From Hydrogenophaga taeniospiralis (GTDB taxonomy: Bacteria; Pseudomonadota; Gammaproteobacteria; Burkholderiales; Burkholderiaceae_C), in assembly GCF_020510445.1 (NCBI RefSeq), contig NZ_JAHBAG010000001.1:4316501-4380500 (forward strand): 64,000 nt of DNA. Reading direction: 5' to 3'. A program made the translations under genes and the position numbers. Under the pieces are notes generated by a model. It made no database searches and was not told the origin of the DNA. It saw nothing but the letters and a program-made list of their open reading frames with translations. Shown here piece after piece: positions 24,912 through 34,429 of this stretch (positions within the stretch are counted from its first letter, which is position 1; each line of letters opens with the position of its first letter).

Positions 24912-25595
24912 ATGCCCCTGACCGCGTCCGACCTGCAGGCGATCTGGCTCACGCTCCAGGTGGCCACGCTCACCACGGTGATCCTCGCGCTCATCGGCAC
25001 GCCCCTGGCGTGGTGGCTGGCGCGCACGCGCTCGTGGCTGAAGACGCCGCTGGGCACGCTGGTGGCGCTGCCCATCGTGTTGCCACCGTCGGTGCTGGGG
25101 TTTTACCTGCTGGTGGCCATGGGGCCGAACGGGCCGGTGGGGCACTGGACGGCGTCGTGGGGGCTGGGCTATCTGCCGTTCACCTTCCCGGGCCTGGTGG
25201 TGGCCTCGGTGTTCTATTCGCTGCCTTTCATGGTGCAGCCGGTGCACAACGCCATGGAGGCGATGGGCGCCCGCCCGCTGGAGGTGGCGGCCAGCCTGCG
25301 GGCTTCGCGGCTTGACACGTTTTTCAGCGTGGTGCTGCCGCTGTGCCGGCCCGGGCTGGTCACGGGCGCGATCATGAGCTTTGCCCACACGGTGGGCGAG
25401 TTCGGCGTGGTGCTCATGGTGGGCGGCAACATCCCGGGCGTGACGCGCGTGGTGTCGGTGCAGATCTACGACCACGTGGAGGCCATGGAGTACGGCGACG
25501 CGCACCGCCTGGCCGCGGTGATGTTGGGCTTTTCTTTCGTGTGCCTGCTGGCCCTGCAGCTGTACAACCACCGCCACAAGCGGCGCGCCGCATGA
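24912..25595 (+). CDS. modB: ModB, molybdate ABC permease
   Basis: A 227-residue permease with five hydrophobic helices (for example [45 protein letters not shown]) and the EAA loop [33 protein letters not shown] that contacts ModC. The conserved [20 protein letters not shown] signature of molybdate/tungstate permeases is present. The stop overlaps the modC start. Confidence 0.94.
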   Translation: MPLTASDLQAIWLTLQVATLTTVILALIGTPLAWWLARTRSWLKTPLGTLVALPIVLPPSVLGFYLLVAMGPNGPVGHWTASWGLGYLPFTFPGLVVASVFYSLPFMVQPVHNAMEAMGARPLEVAASLRASRLDTFFSVVLPLCRPGLVTGAIMSFAHTVGEFGVVLMVGGNIPGVTRVVSVQIYDHVEAMEYGDAHRLAAVMLGFSFVCLLALQLYNHRHKRRAA

Positions 25596-26710
25596 CGCCC
25601 GCACCCGACACCGCCGCCGGGCTGCACATGACGGCCCGCCTGCAACGGGCCGACTTCGCGCTCGACGTGGACCTGCGCTTGCCGGGCAAGGGCCTGACCG
25701 CCCTGCTCGGCCCGTCGGGCTCGGGCAAGACCACCTGCCTGCGCGTGCTCGCGGGGCTGGAGCCGCAGGCGCAGGGCTCGGTGAGCGTGCTGGGCGAGGT
25801 GTGGCAAGACAGCGCGCGGCGCATCTTCCGGCCGGTGCACCAGCGGGCCATTGGCTATGTGTTCCAGGAAGCCAGCCTGTTTGAGCACCTGAACGTCAAA
25901 GACAACCTGCAGTTCGGCTTCAAGCGCACGCCGGTGAGCGAGCGCCAGCACGGCTGGGACCACGGCCTGGCGCTGCTCGGCATCGGCCACCTGCTGCGGC
26001 GCATGCCACACGAGCTCTCGGGCGGCGAGCGCCAGCGCGTGGCCATGGCCCGCGCGCTGGCCACCAGCCCGCGCGTGCTGCTGATGGACGAACCCCTGGC
26101 CGCGCTGGACGCGGCGCGCAAGGCCGAGATCCTGCCCTGGCTGGAACAGTTGCACGAGCGGCTGGACATTCCGGTGGTGTACGTGACGCACTCGGCCGAC
26201 GAGGTGGCCCGCCTGGCCGACCACGTGGTGCTGCTGGAGCAAGGCCGGGTGCTGGCGCACGGCCCGGTGGCCGAACTCATGACCCGGCTCGACCTGCCGC
26301 TGGCCCACGGCGACAGCGCCGCCGCGCTGATCGACGCCGTCACCTGCGGCCTGCAGAGCGACAGCGGTCTGTGCGAGCTGCGCTTCGACGGCGGCACGCT
26401 GCTGCTGCCGCAAACGCGCAGCACGCCGCTGCCGGACCGCGCCCCCGTGCGCGTGCGCATCCAGGCGCGCGACGTGAGCCTGTCGCTGGTGATGCCCGAG
26501 CAGACCAGCGTGCTCAACATCCTGAGCGCCCAAGTGACCGACCTCGCCGACGACGGCCCGGGCCAGGTGCTGGTGGGGCTGCGGGTGGCCGGGGCCGGCG
26601 GCGGCACGCGCCTGCTGTCGCGCATCAGCCGGCTCTCGTGCGAGCGGCTGGGCATCGCGCCCGGCCTGCCGGTCTACGCCCAGATCAAGGGCGTGGCGAT
26701 GGTGCGTTAG
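25592..26710 (+). CDS. modC: ModC, molybdate ABC ATP-binding protein
   Basis: A 372-residue ATPase. Walker [10 protein letters not shown] is at about residue 44, the signature is [15 protein letters not shown] and Walker B is [13 protein letters not shown]. The C-terminal 80 residues ([27 protein letters not shown]...[28 protein letters not shown]) form the Mop/TOBE regulatory domain typical of ModC. The start at 25592 overlaps the modB stop (ATGA). The gene ends four bases from the convergent oxidoreductase gene. Confidence 0.94.
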   Translation: MTPAPDTAAGLHMTARLQRADFALDVDLRLPGKGLTALLGPSGSGKTTCLRVLAGLEPQAQGSVSVLGEVWQDSARRIFRPVHQRAIGYVFQEASLFEHLNVKDNLQFGFKRTPVSERQHGWDHGLALLGIGHLLRRMPHELSGGERQRVAMARALATSPRVLLMDEPLAALDAARKAEILPWLEQLHERLDIPVVYVTHSADEVARLADHVVLLEQGRVLAHGPVAELMTRLDLPLAHGDSAAALIDAVTCGLQSDSGLCELRFDGGTLLLPQTRSTPLPDRAPVRVRIQARDVSLSLVMPEQTSVLNILSAQVTDLADDGPGQVLVGLRVAGAGGGTRLLSRISRLSCERLGIAPGLPVYAQIKGVAMVR

Positions 26711-26713
26711 AAG

Positions 26714-27979
26714 CTAGAACCGACCGGGCCGGAAGGGTTCGAGCGGGATGGACGGCGCCTGCCCCGCCAGCAGTTGGGCCACCAGGTGCCCGGTGGCAGC
26801 GCTTTGCGTCAGGCCCAGGTGCCCGTGGCCGAAGGCGTACACCACCCGCCGGCTGGCCTTGGCGTGGCCGATGACGGGCAAAGAATCGGGCAACGAGGGG
26901 CGGTAGCCCATCCACTGCGTGCCGCCCTCGGTGCGCAGCCCCGGCAGCAGGCGCGAAGCCTTGCCCAGCATGTGGGCCGACCGCGCGAAGTTGGGCGGCA
27001 GCTTCAGGCCGCCCAGCTCCACCGCGCCACCGACGCGGATACCCGTGGACAGCGGCGTGACCACAAAACCGTGGGAGCCGAAGATGATCTGGCGTTTGAG
27101 GTCGAACGCGCCGGGCGGCAGCGTGGTGTTGTAGCCGCGCTCGGTTTCCAGCGGGACCGCGTCGCCCAGCTGGGCCGCGAGCTGGCGCGACCAGGCCCCG
27201 GTGGCGATCACCGCCTGCTTCGCATGGACGGCGCTGCCCTGCGCGAATTGCAGGTCCACACCGTCGTCGCGCGCGGCGATGGAGCGGACCTCCGCCTGGC
27301 GCCACGCGGCGCCCGCCTGCAGCACATGGCGCCCCAGGGCCGAGGCCACCTCGAAGGGGTCGCTCACGGTCTCCCAATGCGGCACAAAGGTGCCTGCGGT
27401 GATGGAGCTGGCCAAGCCCGGTTGCAGCTCCCGCAGCCGCTCGCCTTTCACGTGCTCGAAGGCGATGCCGGCTTCAGCACGCAGCTGCCATCCCGCGAGG
27501 CTGGCGCGGAATTCCGCGTCGCCTTCGTACACCTGCAGCGAGCCGTCCTGGCGGATCATGTGCGAGGCCTGCGCGCGCGCCAGCATGGCGTGAAACGCTG
27601 GCGCGGCGAGGCCCATCAGCTGCGTTTGCGCCCGCAGGCTCGCCCGGTAGGCCGACGGCCGGCTGGCCAGGCCGAAGCGCATGAGCCAGGGCAGCATCTG
27701 CAGCGCGTAGCCCGGGCGGATGGCCAGCGGGCCGAGCGGGTCGAGCAGCCAGCGCGGCGCCTGCCGCAGGATGCGCGGCGAGGCCAGGGGCAGGATGTCG
27801 GAAAACGCCAGCGCGCCGGCGTTCTGGGCGCTGGTTTCCTGGGCAATGCCCTTGCGGTCGATCAGCAGCACCGAGCGGCCCTGGGCCACCAGGTGCATCG
27901 CCACCGACAGGCCGATGATGCCGGCGCCCACCACCGCCACGTCGGCGCCGGCGGGCGCCGGGTTGTTGGCTGAGGTCAT
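26714..27979 (-). CDS. FAD-dependent D-amino-acid (D-hydroxyproline) dehydrogenase
   Basis: A 421-residue DadA-like flavoprotein. The FAD-binding dinucleotide motif is VAVVGAGIIGLSVAMHLVAQG at about residue 14, and the C-terminal FAD motif is VVYAFGHGHLGLTQSAATGHLVAQL. It is 13 bp downstream of the hydroxyproline epimerase gene and in the same operon as a DHDPS-family gene, so the substrate is most likely cis-4-hydroxy-D-proline, which it would oxidise to the pyrroline. DadA of D-alanine catabolism is the alternative, but the context favours hydroxyproline. Confidence 0.82.
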   Translation of the reverse strand: MTSANNPAPAGADVAVVGAGIIGLSVAMHLVAQGRSVLLIDRKGIAQETSAQNAGALAFSDILPLASPRILRQAPRWLLDPLGPLAIRPGYALQMLPWLMRFGLASRPSAYRASLRAQTQLMGLAAPAFHAMLARAQASHMIRQDGSLQVYEGDAEFRASLAGWQLRAEAGIAFEHVKGERLRELQPGLASSITAGTFVPHWETVSDPFEVASALGRHVLQAGAAWRQAEVRSIAARDDGVDLQFAQGSAVHAKQAVIATGAWSRQLAAQLGDAVPLETERGYNTTLPPGAFDLKRQIIFGSHGFVVTPLSTGIRVGGAVELGGLKLPPNFARSAHMLGKASRLLPGLRTEGGTQWMGYRPSLPDSLPVIGHAKASRRVVYAFGHGHLGLTQSAATGHLVAQLLAGQAPSIPLEPFRPGRF

Positions 27980-27992
27980 GCGCCTGGCGACC

Positions 27993-28949
27993 TCAAGCCC
28001 GTGCCGCGCGGAACGCCGCGGGCAGCAAGGGGTCGGCCGGGTCGGCGATCAGCCGCGCTTCGGCCGTGACGTAGGCGCGGCCCGTGATGCTGGGGATGAC
28101 GCCGTGCTCCGTGGCCCGGTAGCTGGCCTCGAAGCGGCTGCCGATCACGCTTTCCTGTACCCAGGTGTCGCCCGGCTGGAGCTTGCCGGCCGCGGCCAGG
28201 CAGGCCAGCTTGGCGCTGGTGCCGGTGCCGCAAGGCGAGCGGTCGTAGGCACCGCCGGGGCACAGCACGAAGTTGCGGCTGTGGGCGTCGGCGGCGTGGG
28301 CCGGGCCGAAGAATTCGATGTGGTCGATCTCGGCACCGTCGCGCCCGGTGATGCCGTCACGCACCAGCGTTGCCTTCACGGCCTCGGCCTGGCGGCTGAG
28401 TTCGGCGATGTGCGCCACCGTCAGCTCACACGGGGTGCTGTGGCACAGAAAGAACCAGTTGCCGCCCCAGGCGACGTCGCCCACGACACGCCCCAGGCCG
28501 GGCACGTCGATGGCCACGTCGCGCCGGAACACATGGCTCTCCACGTTCTGGATCGTCACTTCGTGGGCGGACCGGAGGTCCACGCTCACCACGCCGACCG
28601 GCGTCTCGAAGCGGTGCACGCCCGGGCCGATGCGCCCCATGTGGGCGAGCGTGACGGCCGCGCCAATCGTGCCGTGGCCACACATGCCCAGGTAGCCGGT
28701 GTTGTTGAAGAAGATCAGCCCGGCGGCGCAACCGCTGTCCACCGGTTCGCAGAGCAAGGCGCCGACCACCGCGTCGTACCCGCGCGGTTCGTTGGCCGCC
28801 AGCACGCGGTAGTGGTCAAAGTCGCGGGCAAAGAGGGCTTTGCGCTCGCTCAAAGGGCCGTTGCCCAGCGGCGGCCCACCGGCCACCACCAGACGCGTGG
28901 GTTCCCCTTCGGTGTGGGAGTCGATGACCTGCATGTCGATGATGGCCAT
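27993..28949 (-). CDS. lhpA: 4-hydroxyproline 2-epimerase
   Basis: A 318-residue member of the proline racemase family. Both catalytic cysteines are present: Cys90 in the GMCGHG motif and Cys240 in SPCGTGTSA, which distinguishes true racemases and epimerases from the dehydratases (Cys to Thr). It converts trans-4-hydroxy-L-proline to cis-4-hydroxy-D-proline. The start MAIIDMQVIDSHTEGEPTRLV is typical. It is flanked by the DadA-like oxidase and the DHDPS-family gene, giving the standard hydroxyproline set. Confidence 0.88.
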   Translation of the reverse strand: MAIIDMQVIDSHTEGEPTRLVVAGGPPLGNGPLSERKALFARDFDHYRVLAANEPRGYDAVVGALLCEPVDSGCAAGLIFFNNTGYLGMCGHGTIGAAVTLAHMGRIGPGVHRFETPVGVVSVDLRSAHEVTIQNVESHVFRRDVAIDVPGLGRVVGDVAWGGNWFFLCHSTPCELTVAHIAELSRQAEAVKATLVRDGITGRDGAEIDHIEFFGPAHAADAHSRNFVLCPGGAYDRSPCGTGTSAKLACLAAAGKLQPGDTWVQESVIGSRFEASYRATEHGVIPSITGRAYVTAEARLIADPADPLLPAAFRAARA

Positions 28950-28951
28950 GG

Positions 28952-29890
28952 TCAGTTCTGCTCCTTCCAGCTGGCGTACCAGCGTTTGAAGATGTGCAAC
29001 TGGAGGGTCGCGTAGTTCTTCTGGCTCTCCGAGAGGGCATCGCTGGGGTTGAAGTGCAAGGCGTATTGGCGATGCCCTTGAAGCACCATGAGGAATTTGA
29101 AATACAGCACCAGGTCGTGGCCCTCGTCAAACGAGGACAGCACCGCCAGCGCCGCCTCCAGCTCCTGCGCGCGCTGGCGCGCGAGCACGTCGCCGCGGGC
29201 CGCCTGCTCGCACAGGGCGACCAGGTGCAGCACCTCTTTGGGCAGCACGTTGCCGATCCCGGTGATGGCGCCCCTGGCACCGCAGTTGACGAAACCATGG
29301 AACACCTGGGTGTCCACGCCGACCATCAGCGTCAGCGACGGGTCGCGCGCGGTGATGTGTTCGGCCGCGTAGCGCAAGGAAGCCGCGCCGCCGAACTCCT
29401 TGAAACCGATCAGGTGGGGGAAACGCGATTGCACGTCAAAAAACAGCTCGGCCCGGGTTTCGTAGCCGTAGTAGGGGCTGTTGTAGATCACGCTGGGCAG
29501 GTCCACCGCGGCGGTCAGGACGTCGGCGAAGTGGGCGCGCTGCGCGGCGGCCGACCCGGTGCGCGACAGCACGCGGGGAATGATCATCAAGCCCTTGGCG
29601 CCGCAGGCCTTGGCGTGCGCGGCCAGGGCGCAGGCGCGGGCCGTGTTCTGCGCCCCGGTGCCCACGATCACGGGCAGGCCCGCGCGCACCAGCCGCTCCA
29701 CGCCTTCCATGCGCTGCTCGTCGCTCAGCAGGGGCCAGTCGCCCATGGAGCCGCAGTACACCAGGGCCGACATGCCGGCTTCAACGAGGTCGCGGCCGGT
29801 CTTCACCAGCGCGTCGAAATCGGGTTGCCGGTCGGGCGTGCAAGGGGTCATCAAGGCGGGGATCGTGCCGCTGAAGATATTCCGTTTCAT
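28952..29890 (-). CDS. lhpC: DHDPS-family enzyme of hydroxyproline degradation
   Basis: A 312-residue (beta/alpha)8 enzyme of the dihydrodipicolinate synthase family. The Schiff-base lysine is Lys164 (GFKEFGG) and the active-site tyrosine is Tyr136 (IYNSPYYGY). In hydroxyproline operons the member of this family deaminates/dehydrates pyrroline-4-hydroxy-2-carboxylate to alpha-ketoglutarate semialdehyde. It is first in the three-gene operon, two bases upstream of the epimerase. The assignment to this reaction rests on context. Confidence 0.82.
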   Translation of the reverse strand: MKRNIFSGTIPALMTPCTPDRQPDFDALVKTGRDLVEAGMSALVYCGSMGDWPLLSDEQRMEGVERLVRAGLPVIVGTGAQNTARACALAAHAKACGAKGLMIIPRVLSRTGSAAAQRAHFADVLTAAVDLPSVIYNSPYYGYETRAELFFDVQSRFPHLIGFKEFGGAASLRYAAEHITARDPSLTLMVGVDTQVFHGFVNCGARGAITGIGNVLPKEVLHLVALCEQAARGDVLARQRAQELEAALAVLSSFDEGHDLVLYFKFLMVLQGHRQYALHFNPSDALSESQKNYATLQLHIFKRWYASWKEQN

Positions 29891-30016
29891 GGGTGGGAGG
29901 CTCCGTTCAAGGGACTGTTAAGCTGCCGGCAGTCTCGCAGTTCGGGCGCTCCACGTCTTGTCGGAAAGTGGGGTGCCGACTGGGGAAATTGCACAAACGG
30001 TCGTGAGCCGAACACC

Positions 30017-30760
30017 ATGGATGTTTCTCTGCCAGCGCCCGGGTCGCCAGGGCTCCTGATCGCCAACGGCTTGTTCCAGGGCGACCTGCTGTTCGACCAC
30101 GTGCCCGACACCGTGTTCTTCCTGAAAGACACGCAGGGCCGCTACACGGCGGTCAACCACACCCTGGTGAAGCGCTGTGGCTTCGAGCACAAGTCCGAGC
30201 TGATCGGCAAGACGGCGCAACAGGTGTTCCCGCTCCCGCTCGGGTCCGGGTTTTCGCAACAGGACCAGCGCATCCTGCAGGGCGGCCCCGTGATCAGCGG
30301 GCAACTGGAGCTGCACCTGTACGGCAACCGGAAACCGGGTTGGTGCCTCACTTGGAAAGTGGCAATCACCGACCCGAAAGGCCGCATCGTCGGGCTGGCC
30401 GGTCTGTCGCGCGACATCCAGCAGCCCATGGGCTCCACGAACGAAGCTGCGGCGGTGTCGCGCGTCATCGAACACGTCGCGCGGCACCTGGACTCACCGC
30501 TGCATCTGGAAGAACTCGCCGCCCTGGCCGGTCTTTCGGTGTTTCAGCTGGACCAGCGCATCCGCGGCCTGTTTGGTGTGACGGCGGGTCAATACGTGCT
30601 TCGGGCGCGCATCGAGCGGGCGTGTGATCTCTTGCGCCACGCCCGTGACCCGATCAGCGAAATCGCCCTGGCGTGTGGCTACGCGGACCAGGCCTCGTTC
30701 ACCCGCCAGTTCCGCAAATCGGTGGGGCTCACGCCGTCAGCCTATAGAGCCATGAGGTGA
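30017..30760 (+). CDS. PAS-AraC transcriptional regulator, likely of the hydroxyproline operon
   Basis: A 247-residue regulator. Residues 25-135 form a PAS-like domain (FDHVPDTVFFLKDTQGRYTAVNHTLVKRCGF...GLAGLSRDIQQ). The C-terminal 100 residues form an AraC-type double HTH (LHLEELAALAGLSVFQLDQRIRGLFG and DPISEIALACGYADQASFTRQFRKSVGLTPSAYR). It is divergent from the hydroxyproline operon, 126 bp away, which suggests direct control. The start at 30017 precedes the conserved PAS domain. PAS sensing could link expression to a small ligand. Confidence 0.85.
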   Translation: MDVSLPAPGSPGLLIANGLFQGDLLFDHVPDTVFFLKDTQGRYTAVNHTLVKRCGFEHKSELIGKTAQQVFPLPLGSGFSQQDQRILQGGPVISGQLELHLYGNRKPGWCLTWKVAITDPKGRIVGLAGLSRDIQQPMGSTNEAAAVSRVIEHVARHLDSPLHLEELAALAGLSVFQLDQRIRGLFGVTAGQYVLRARIERACDLLRHARDPISEIALACGYADQASFTRQFRKSVGLTPSAYRAMR

Positions 30761-30762
30761 CG

Positions 30763-31614
30763 TCAGCGAGCGGCTGCGGCGGCGTTCGGGAAGAACAGCT
30801 GTTCGCCACCGATCTTGTAGTCGGCGATCACCTTCTGGCCAGCGGCACCGGTCACCCAGTCCACGAACTTCTGGCCTTCGGCGGTCTTCACCTGCGGGTG
30901 TTTGGCGGCGCTGACCAGCATCACGCCGTACTGGTTGAACAGGCGCTTGTCGCCTTCGACCAGCACCGTCAGGTCGGCCCGGTTCTTGAAGTTGAGCCAG
31001 GTGCCGCGGTCGGCGAGCACGTAGGCGCCGCTGCTGGAGCCGATGTTGAGCGCCGGGCCCATGCCGCAGCCGCATTCCTTGTAGCCCGAGCCCTTGTTCG
31101 CATCGGTGTCGGTCATCTTCCAGAAGCGCAGCTCGGCCGCGTGCGTGCCGCTCTTGTCGCCGCGCGAGATAAAGGGCGCGTTGGCCGCGGCCACTTTCTT
31201 GAGCGCGGCCACGATGTCGCTGCCCTTGGTGCCCGCCGGGTCGGCCTTGGGGCCGATCAGCACGAAGTCGTTGTACATGACCTCCTGGCGTTTGGCGGCA
31301 AAGCCCTCGGCCACGAATTTTTCCTCAGCCACCTGGTCGTGCACGAACAGCACGTCGGCATCGCCCCGGCGCGCCATGTCGATCGCCTGGCCGGTACCCA
31401 GCGCCACCACCTTCACGTCGATGCCGCTGGCCTTCTTGAACTCGGGCAGCAGATAACTGAACAGGCCCGACTGCTCGGTGGACGTGGTGGACGCCACGAC
31501 GATGCTGCTTTGCGCCAGCGCGGCGGTACTGACCAGCAGGCCTGCAGACGCAAGACCGGCCACAGCAAGCAGGCGCACGACGGCGCGGCGGGGGTGTTTC
31601 ATTTCAGTTTTCAT
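30763..31614 (-). CDS. tupA: TupA, tungstate-binding periplasmic protein
   Basis: A 283-residue protein with a signal peptide (LLAVAGLASAGLLVSTAALAQ). The motif ASTTSTEQSGLFSYLLPEFKKASGIDVKVVALGTGQAIDMA is the TupA/WtpA-like hallmark, followed by GDADVLFVHDQVAEEKFVAEG, FISRGDKSGTHAAELRFWK and the Cys-rich KECGCGMGPALN. TupA proteins discriminate tungstate from molybdate with very high affinity. The ATG at 31614 has AGGAG upstream and overlaps the tupC stop (ATGA), so the gene order is tupB-tupC-tupA. It ends three bases from the convergent AraC gene. Confidence 0.9.
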   Translation of the reverse strand: MKTEMKHPRRAVVRLLAVAGLASAGLLVSTAALAQSSIVVASTTSTEQSGLFSYLLPEFKKASGIDVKVVALGTGQAIDMARRGDADVLFVHDQVAEEKFVAEGFAAKRQEVMYNDFVLIGPKADPAGTKGSDIVAALKKVAAANAPFISRGDKSGTHAAELRFWKMTDTDANKGSGYKECGCGMGPALNIGSSSGAYVLADRGTWLNFKNRADLTVLVEGDKRLFNQYGVMLVSAAKHPQVKTAEGQKFVDWVTGAAGQKVIADYKIGGEQLFFPNAAAAAR

Positions 31615-32393
31615 GGGGTTTCTCCTTTGACGAACAGATGGGCCTGGGGGCAGTGGGCCTCCAGGAAGGCGTGGTTGAAAAAATCGTTCACCGGCAGGTC
31701 GGCCAGCAACCGGCCCTGCTCCAGGTAGATCACGCGGCCGGCCAGGCGTTTGACCTGGCCGAGGTTGTGGCTGGCGAACACCAGCGTGGGCGGCTGGCGG
31801 CCGGGCGCGGGCAGCTCGTCGCCGAAGTCGGCGATCAGCGCCTCCACGTCGCGCTTGGCGTGTGGGTCGAGGCTGGCGGTGGGTTCGTCGAGCAGCCACA
31901 CGTCGGGCTGCAGCGCCCAGGCGCGCGCCAGCGCCACGCGCTGCTGCTGCCCGCCCGAGAGCGCGCGGCCGTTGCGCTCGGCCAGGTGGGCCAGCTCGAC
32001 CCGGGCCAGCGCTTGGCGGGCGCGTTCGTCGGTCTGGCGCCAGGGCACGCCGCTGAGCCACAGGCCCAGCTGCAGGTTGCGCCGCACCGACATGCGCATC
32101 ATGTGCGGCCGCTGGAACAGCATGGCGATGCGCGAGGCCTGGGGCACCTCGCGCTGCCCGGAGGCGATGGGCAGCAGGCCGTGCAGCGTGCGCAGCAGCG
32201 TGCTCTTGCCGCATCCGTTGGGCCCGACCAGCGCCACGCGCTCGCCGGCCTGGATGGACAGCGTGATGCAGCGCAGGGCTTCCACCTGGGCCGCCGGGCC
32301 CAGGCTCACATGCACGTCGGCCAGTTCGAGCACCGTGCCGTGGCGCACGCCAAGGCCGGCGGCGCTGCCTTCGGTGGGGCGTTCGATCCTCAT
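31611..32393 (-). CDS. tupC: TupC, tungstate ABC ATP-binding protein
   Basis: A 260-residue ATPase with Walker A GPNGCGKST, Q-loop MLFQRPHMM, signature LSGGQQQRVALARA and Walker B DVWLLDEPTASLDPHAK, ending with the H-loop FASHNLGQ. The preceding gene encodes the matching permease and the following one the tungstate-binding protein; both junctions are ATGA overlaps. Confidence 0.9.
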   Translation of the reverse strand: MRIERPTEGSAAGLGVRHGTVLELADVHVSLGPAAQVEALRCITLSIQAGERVALVGPNGCGKSTLLRTLHGLLPIASGQREVPQASRIAMLFQRPHMMRMSVRRNLQLGLWLSGVPWRQTDERARQALARVELAHLAERNGRALSGGQQQRVALARAWALQPDVWLLDEPTASLDPHAKRDVEALIADFGDELPAPGRQPPTLVFASHNLGQVKRLAGRVIYLEQGRLLADLPVNDFFNHAFLEAHCPQAHLFVKGETP

Positions 32394-33118
32394 GTGGTGG
32401 CCATCCGCAGGTCGCCGCCGTCCAGGTGCTCGCGCCAGCGGCGCAGCAGCGCCACCCCGCTGTTGAGCAGCAGCACCACGGCCAGCAGCACGATGCCCAG
32501 CCCGAGGGCCAGCGGCAGGTCGCCCTTGCTGGTTTCGAGCGCGATGGCGGTGGTCATGACGCGGGTGAAGCCTTCGATGTTGCCGCCCACGATCATCACC
32601 GCGCCCACTTCCGACACCGCCCGGCCAAAGGCGGTGATCAGCACGGTGAGCAAGGCGTAGCGCTCGTCCCAGGCCATGAGCAGGCTGCGCAGGCCCAGGC
32701 CCGCGCCCAGCGAGCTGAGCTGTTCACCGTGGTCGCGGTCGCTGTCTTCCACCACCTGGCGCGTGAGCGCGGTCACCAGTGGCAGCACCAGGATGGCCTG
32801 CGCCAGCACCATGGCCTGAAAGCTGAACAGCCAGCCCAGAAAACCCAGCGGACCGGTGCGCGAGAGCAGCAGGTAGATCACCAGGCCCACCACCACGGAG
32901 GGGATGGCCAGCGAGGTGTTGAGCAGCGTGAGCACGATGGGGCGGCCGGGGAAGCGCGCCACGGCCAGCCAGGCGCCCAGCAAGAGACCGACGCCACAAG
33001 CCAGCAGACAGGCCGTGGCGCTCACCGCGAGCGAGCGCGTGACGATGGCCCAGAGGCCGGCATCGCCCGAAACAACGAGCTGCAATGCGGTGGTCAAACT
33101 ATCGGAAAACGCGTTCAT
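32390..33118 (-). CDS. tupB: TupB, tungstate ABC permease
   Basis: A 242-residue permease with five to six hydrophobic helices (AVSATACLLACGVGLLLGAWLAV, SLAIPSVVVGLVIYLLL, LPLALGLGIVLLAVVLLLNSG). The conserved FGRAVSEVGAVMIVGGNIEGFTRVMTTAIALETSKGD segment is the permease signature of molybdate/tungstate transporters. It opens the tupBCA operon, divergent from a ModE-type regulator. An alternative reading as a phosphate or sulfate permease is unlikely given TupA. Confidence 0.9.
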   Translation of the reverse strand: MNAFSDSLTTALQLVVSGDAGLWAIVTRSLAVSATACLLACGVGLLLGAWLAVARFPGRPIVLTLLNTSLAIPSVVVGLVIYLLLSRTGPLGFLGWLFSFQAMVLAQAILVLPLVTALTRQVVEDSDRDHGEQLSSLGAGLGLRSLLMAWDERYALLTVLITAFGRAVSEVGAVMIVGGNIEGFTRVMTTAIALETSKGDLPLALGLGIVLLAVVLLLNSGVALLRRWREHLDGGDLRMATT

Positions 33119-33238
33119 ATGTGGATCTCAGCTTACAAGTGTGCTTCAAGATCGGGAGTACGGGATGACGCGATATGAGGCCTTGTTCATACGTTGCGCT
33201 GGCGGTGGCGCGGTGAGTTTCAGGCACACTCACCCGCC
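33119..33238. promoter_or_regulatory. Divergent promoter region between tupBCA and its regulator
   Basis: This 120-bp region carries CGTTCATATG at 33112-33121 and GTTCATACG at 33185-33193, related half-sites that could form a regulator operator between the divergent genes. CGATATGAGG (33172-33181) may be another. Assignment to the ModE-like regulator is inferred. Confidence 0.45.
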
Positions 33239-34366
33239 ATGCGAAAGATCGAGCTGTCCTATTCCCTGACCGCGCCACAAGACGGGCAGACGCCACCATC
33301 CGCGCTCTTGCGCAACCCCATGATGGACGTGCTGCATGCGGTGCGCAGCAGCGGTTCCATTTCGGGCGCCGCACGCGAACTCGACCTCTCATACCGCCAC
33401 GTCTGGGGCCAGCTGAAAGAGTGGGAAACGGGCCTGGGCCAGCCGCTGATCTTCTGGGAACGCGGTCAACCGGCGCGACTCACGCCGTTTGGCGAACGGC
33501 TGCTGATGGCCGAGCGGCTCGCACAAGCCCGGCTCGGCCCCCAGATCGAGAGCCTGCGCGCCGAACTGGCGCGCGCTTTCTCGCTGGCCTTTGACGAAAA
33601 AGACCAGGCGCATGCCCACCGGGTCCTCACGCTCTACGCCAGCCACGACCACGCGCTGACCGAGCTGCAGACCGTCATGGCGCAGGAGACCGACGCCAAA
33701 AGCCGGGACCAGCGCCTGCACCTGGACATCCGCTTCTGCGGCAGCGTGGACGCGATCCGCGCGCTCAACGAGGGCCGCTGCGAGCTGGCGGGTTTCCACA
33801 CCCAGCCGTTTGCGGCCAGCGGCAGCCAGAGTGCGCGCACCTACCGCCCGCTGCTCAAACCCGGCACCCACAAGATCATTGGTTTCGCGCGCCGCTCGCA
33901 AGGCCTGATGGTCGCGCCCGGCAACCCGCTGCGGCTGCACGACATGACCGACGTATCGCGCCTGCACGCCCGGTTCGTGAATCGCGAGCTCGGCACCGGG
34001 ACCCGGCTGCTGCTCGAAGAACTGTTGAACCAGGCGGGTTTGCTGCCGCAGGACATCGACGGCTTCTCCCGGGTCGAAAGCTCCCACTCGGCGGTGGCAC
34101 AGGCGGTCGTCAGCGGGCACGCCGACGTGGGCCTGGGCACGGAGTACGCGGCCCGGTCGCAGGGGCTGGGCTTCGTGCCGCTGACCGAAGAACGTTACCT
34201 GCTGGTGTGCCTGAAAAGCGCGCTCGAACAGCCGGCCATGCAGGTGCTGCTGCAGCGCCTGCGCAGCCGCGCCTGGCAGGACCGGCTCAACCGGCTCTCG
34301 GGCTACGCCACCGACCACTGTGGCGAGGTGGCGGCGATGAAGCGGCTGCTGCCCTGGTGGGATTGA
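33239..34366 (+). CDS. ModE/TunR-type regulator fused to a periplasmic-binding-like domain
   Basis: A 375-residue protein. Residues 25-85 form a ModE-like winged HTH (NPMMDVLHAVRSSGSISGAARELDLSYRHVWGQLKEWETGLG). The C-terminal 230 residues resemble molybdate-binding proteins (RVLTLYASHDHALTEL, FCGSVDAIRALNEGRCELAGFHTQPF, HARFVNRELGTGTRLLLEELL, SHSAVAQAVVSGHADVGLGTEYAA) and probably sense oxyanion. It lacks the Mop domains of ModE. Its divergent position suggests it controls tupBCA by sensing tungstate or molybdate. The ATG at 33239 is upstream of the HTH with a normal spacing. Confidence 0.85.
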   Translation: MRKIELSYSLTAPQDGQTPPSALLRNPMMDVLHAVRSSGSISGAARELDLSYRHVWGQLKEWETGLGQPLIFWERGQPARLTPFGERLLMAERLAQARLGPQIESLRAELARAFSLAFDEKDQAHAHRVLTLYASHDHALTELQTVMAQETDAKSRDQRLHLDIRFCGSVDAIRALNEGRCELAGFHTQPFAASGSQSARTYRPLLKPGTHKIIGFARRSQGLMVAPGNPLRLHDMTDVSRLHARFVNRELGTGTRLLLEELLNQAGLLPQDIDGFSRVESSHSAVAQAVVSGHADVGLGTEYAARSQGLGFVPLTEERYLLVCLKSALEQPAMQVLLQRLRSRAWQDRLNRLSGYATDHCGEVAAMKRLLPWWD

Positions 34367-34429
34367 GGGTCGCCGGCCTTTGGTGACCAGCGCCCGTCGG
34401 CCCCGGTGCCCACAGCGCGCGAACCGCGA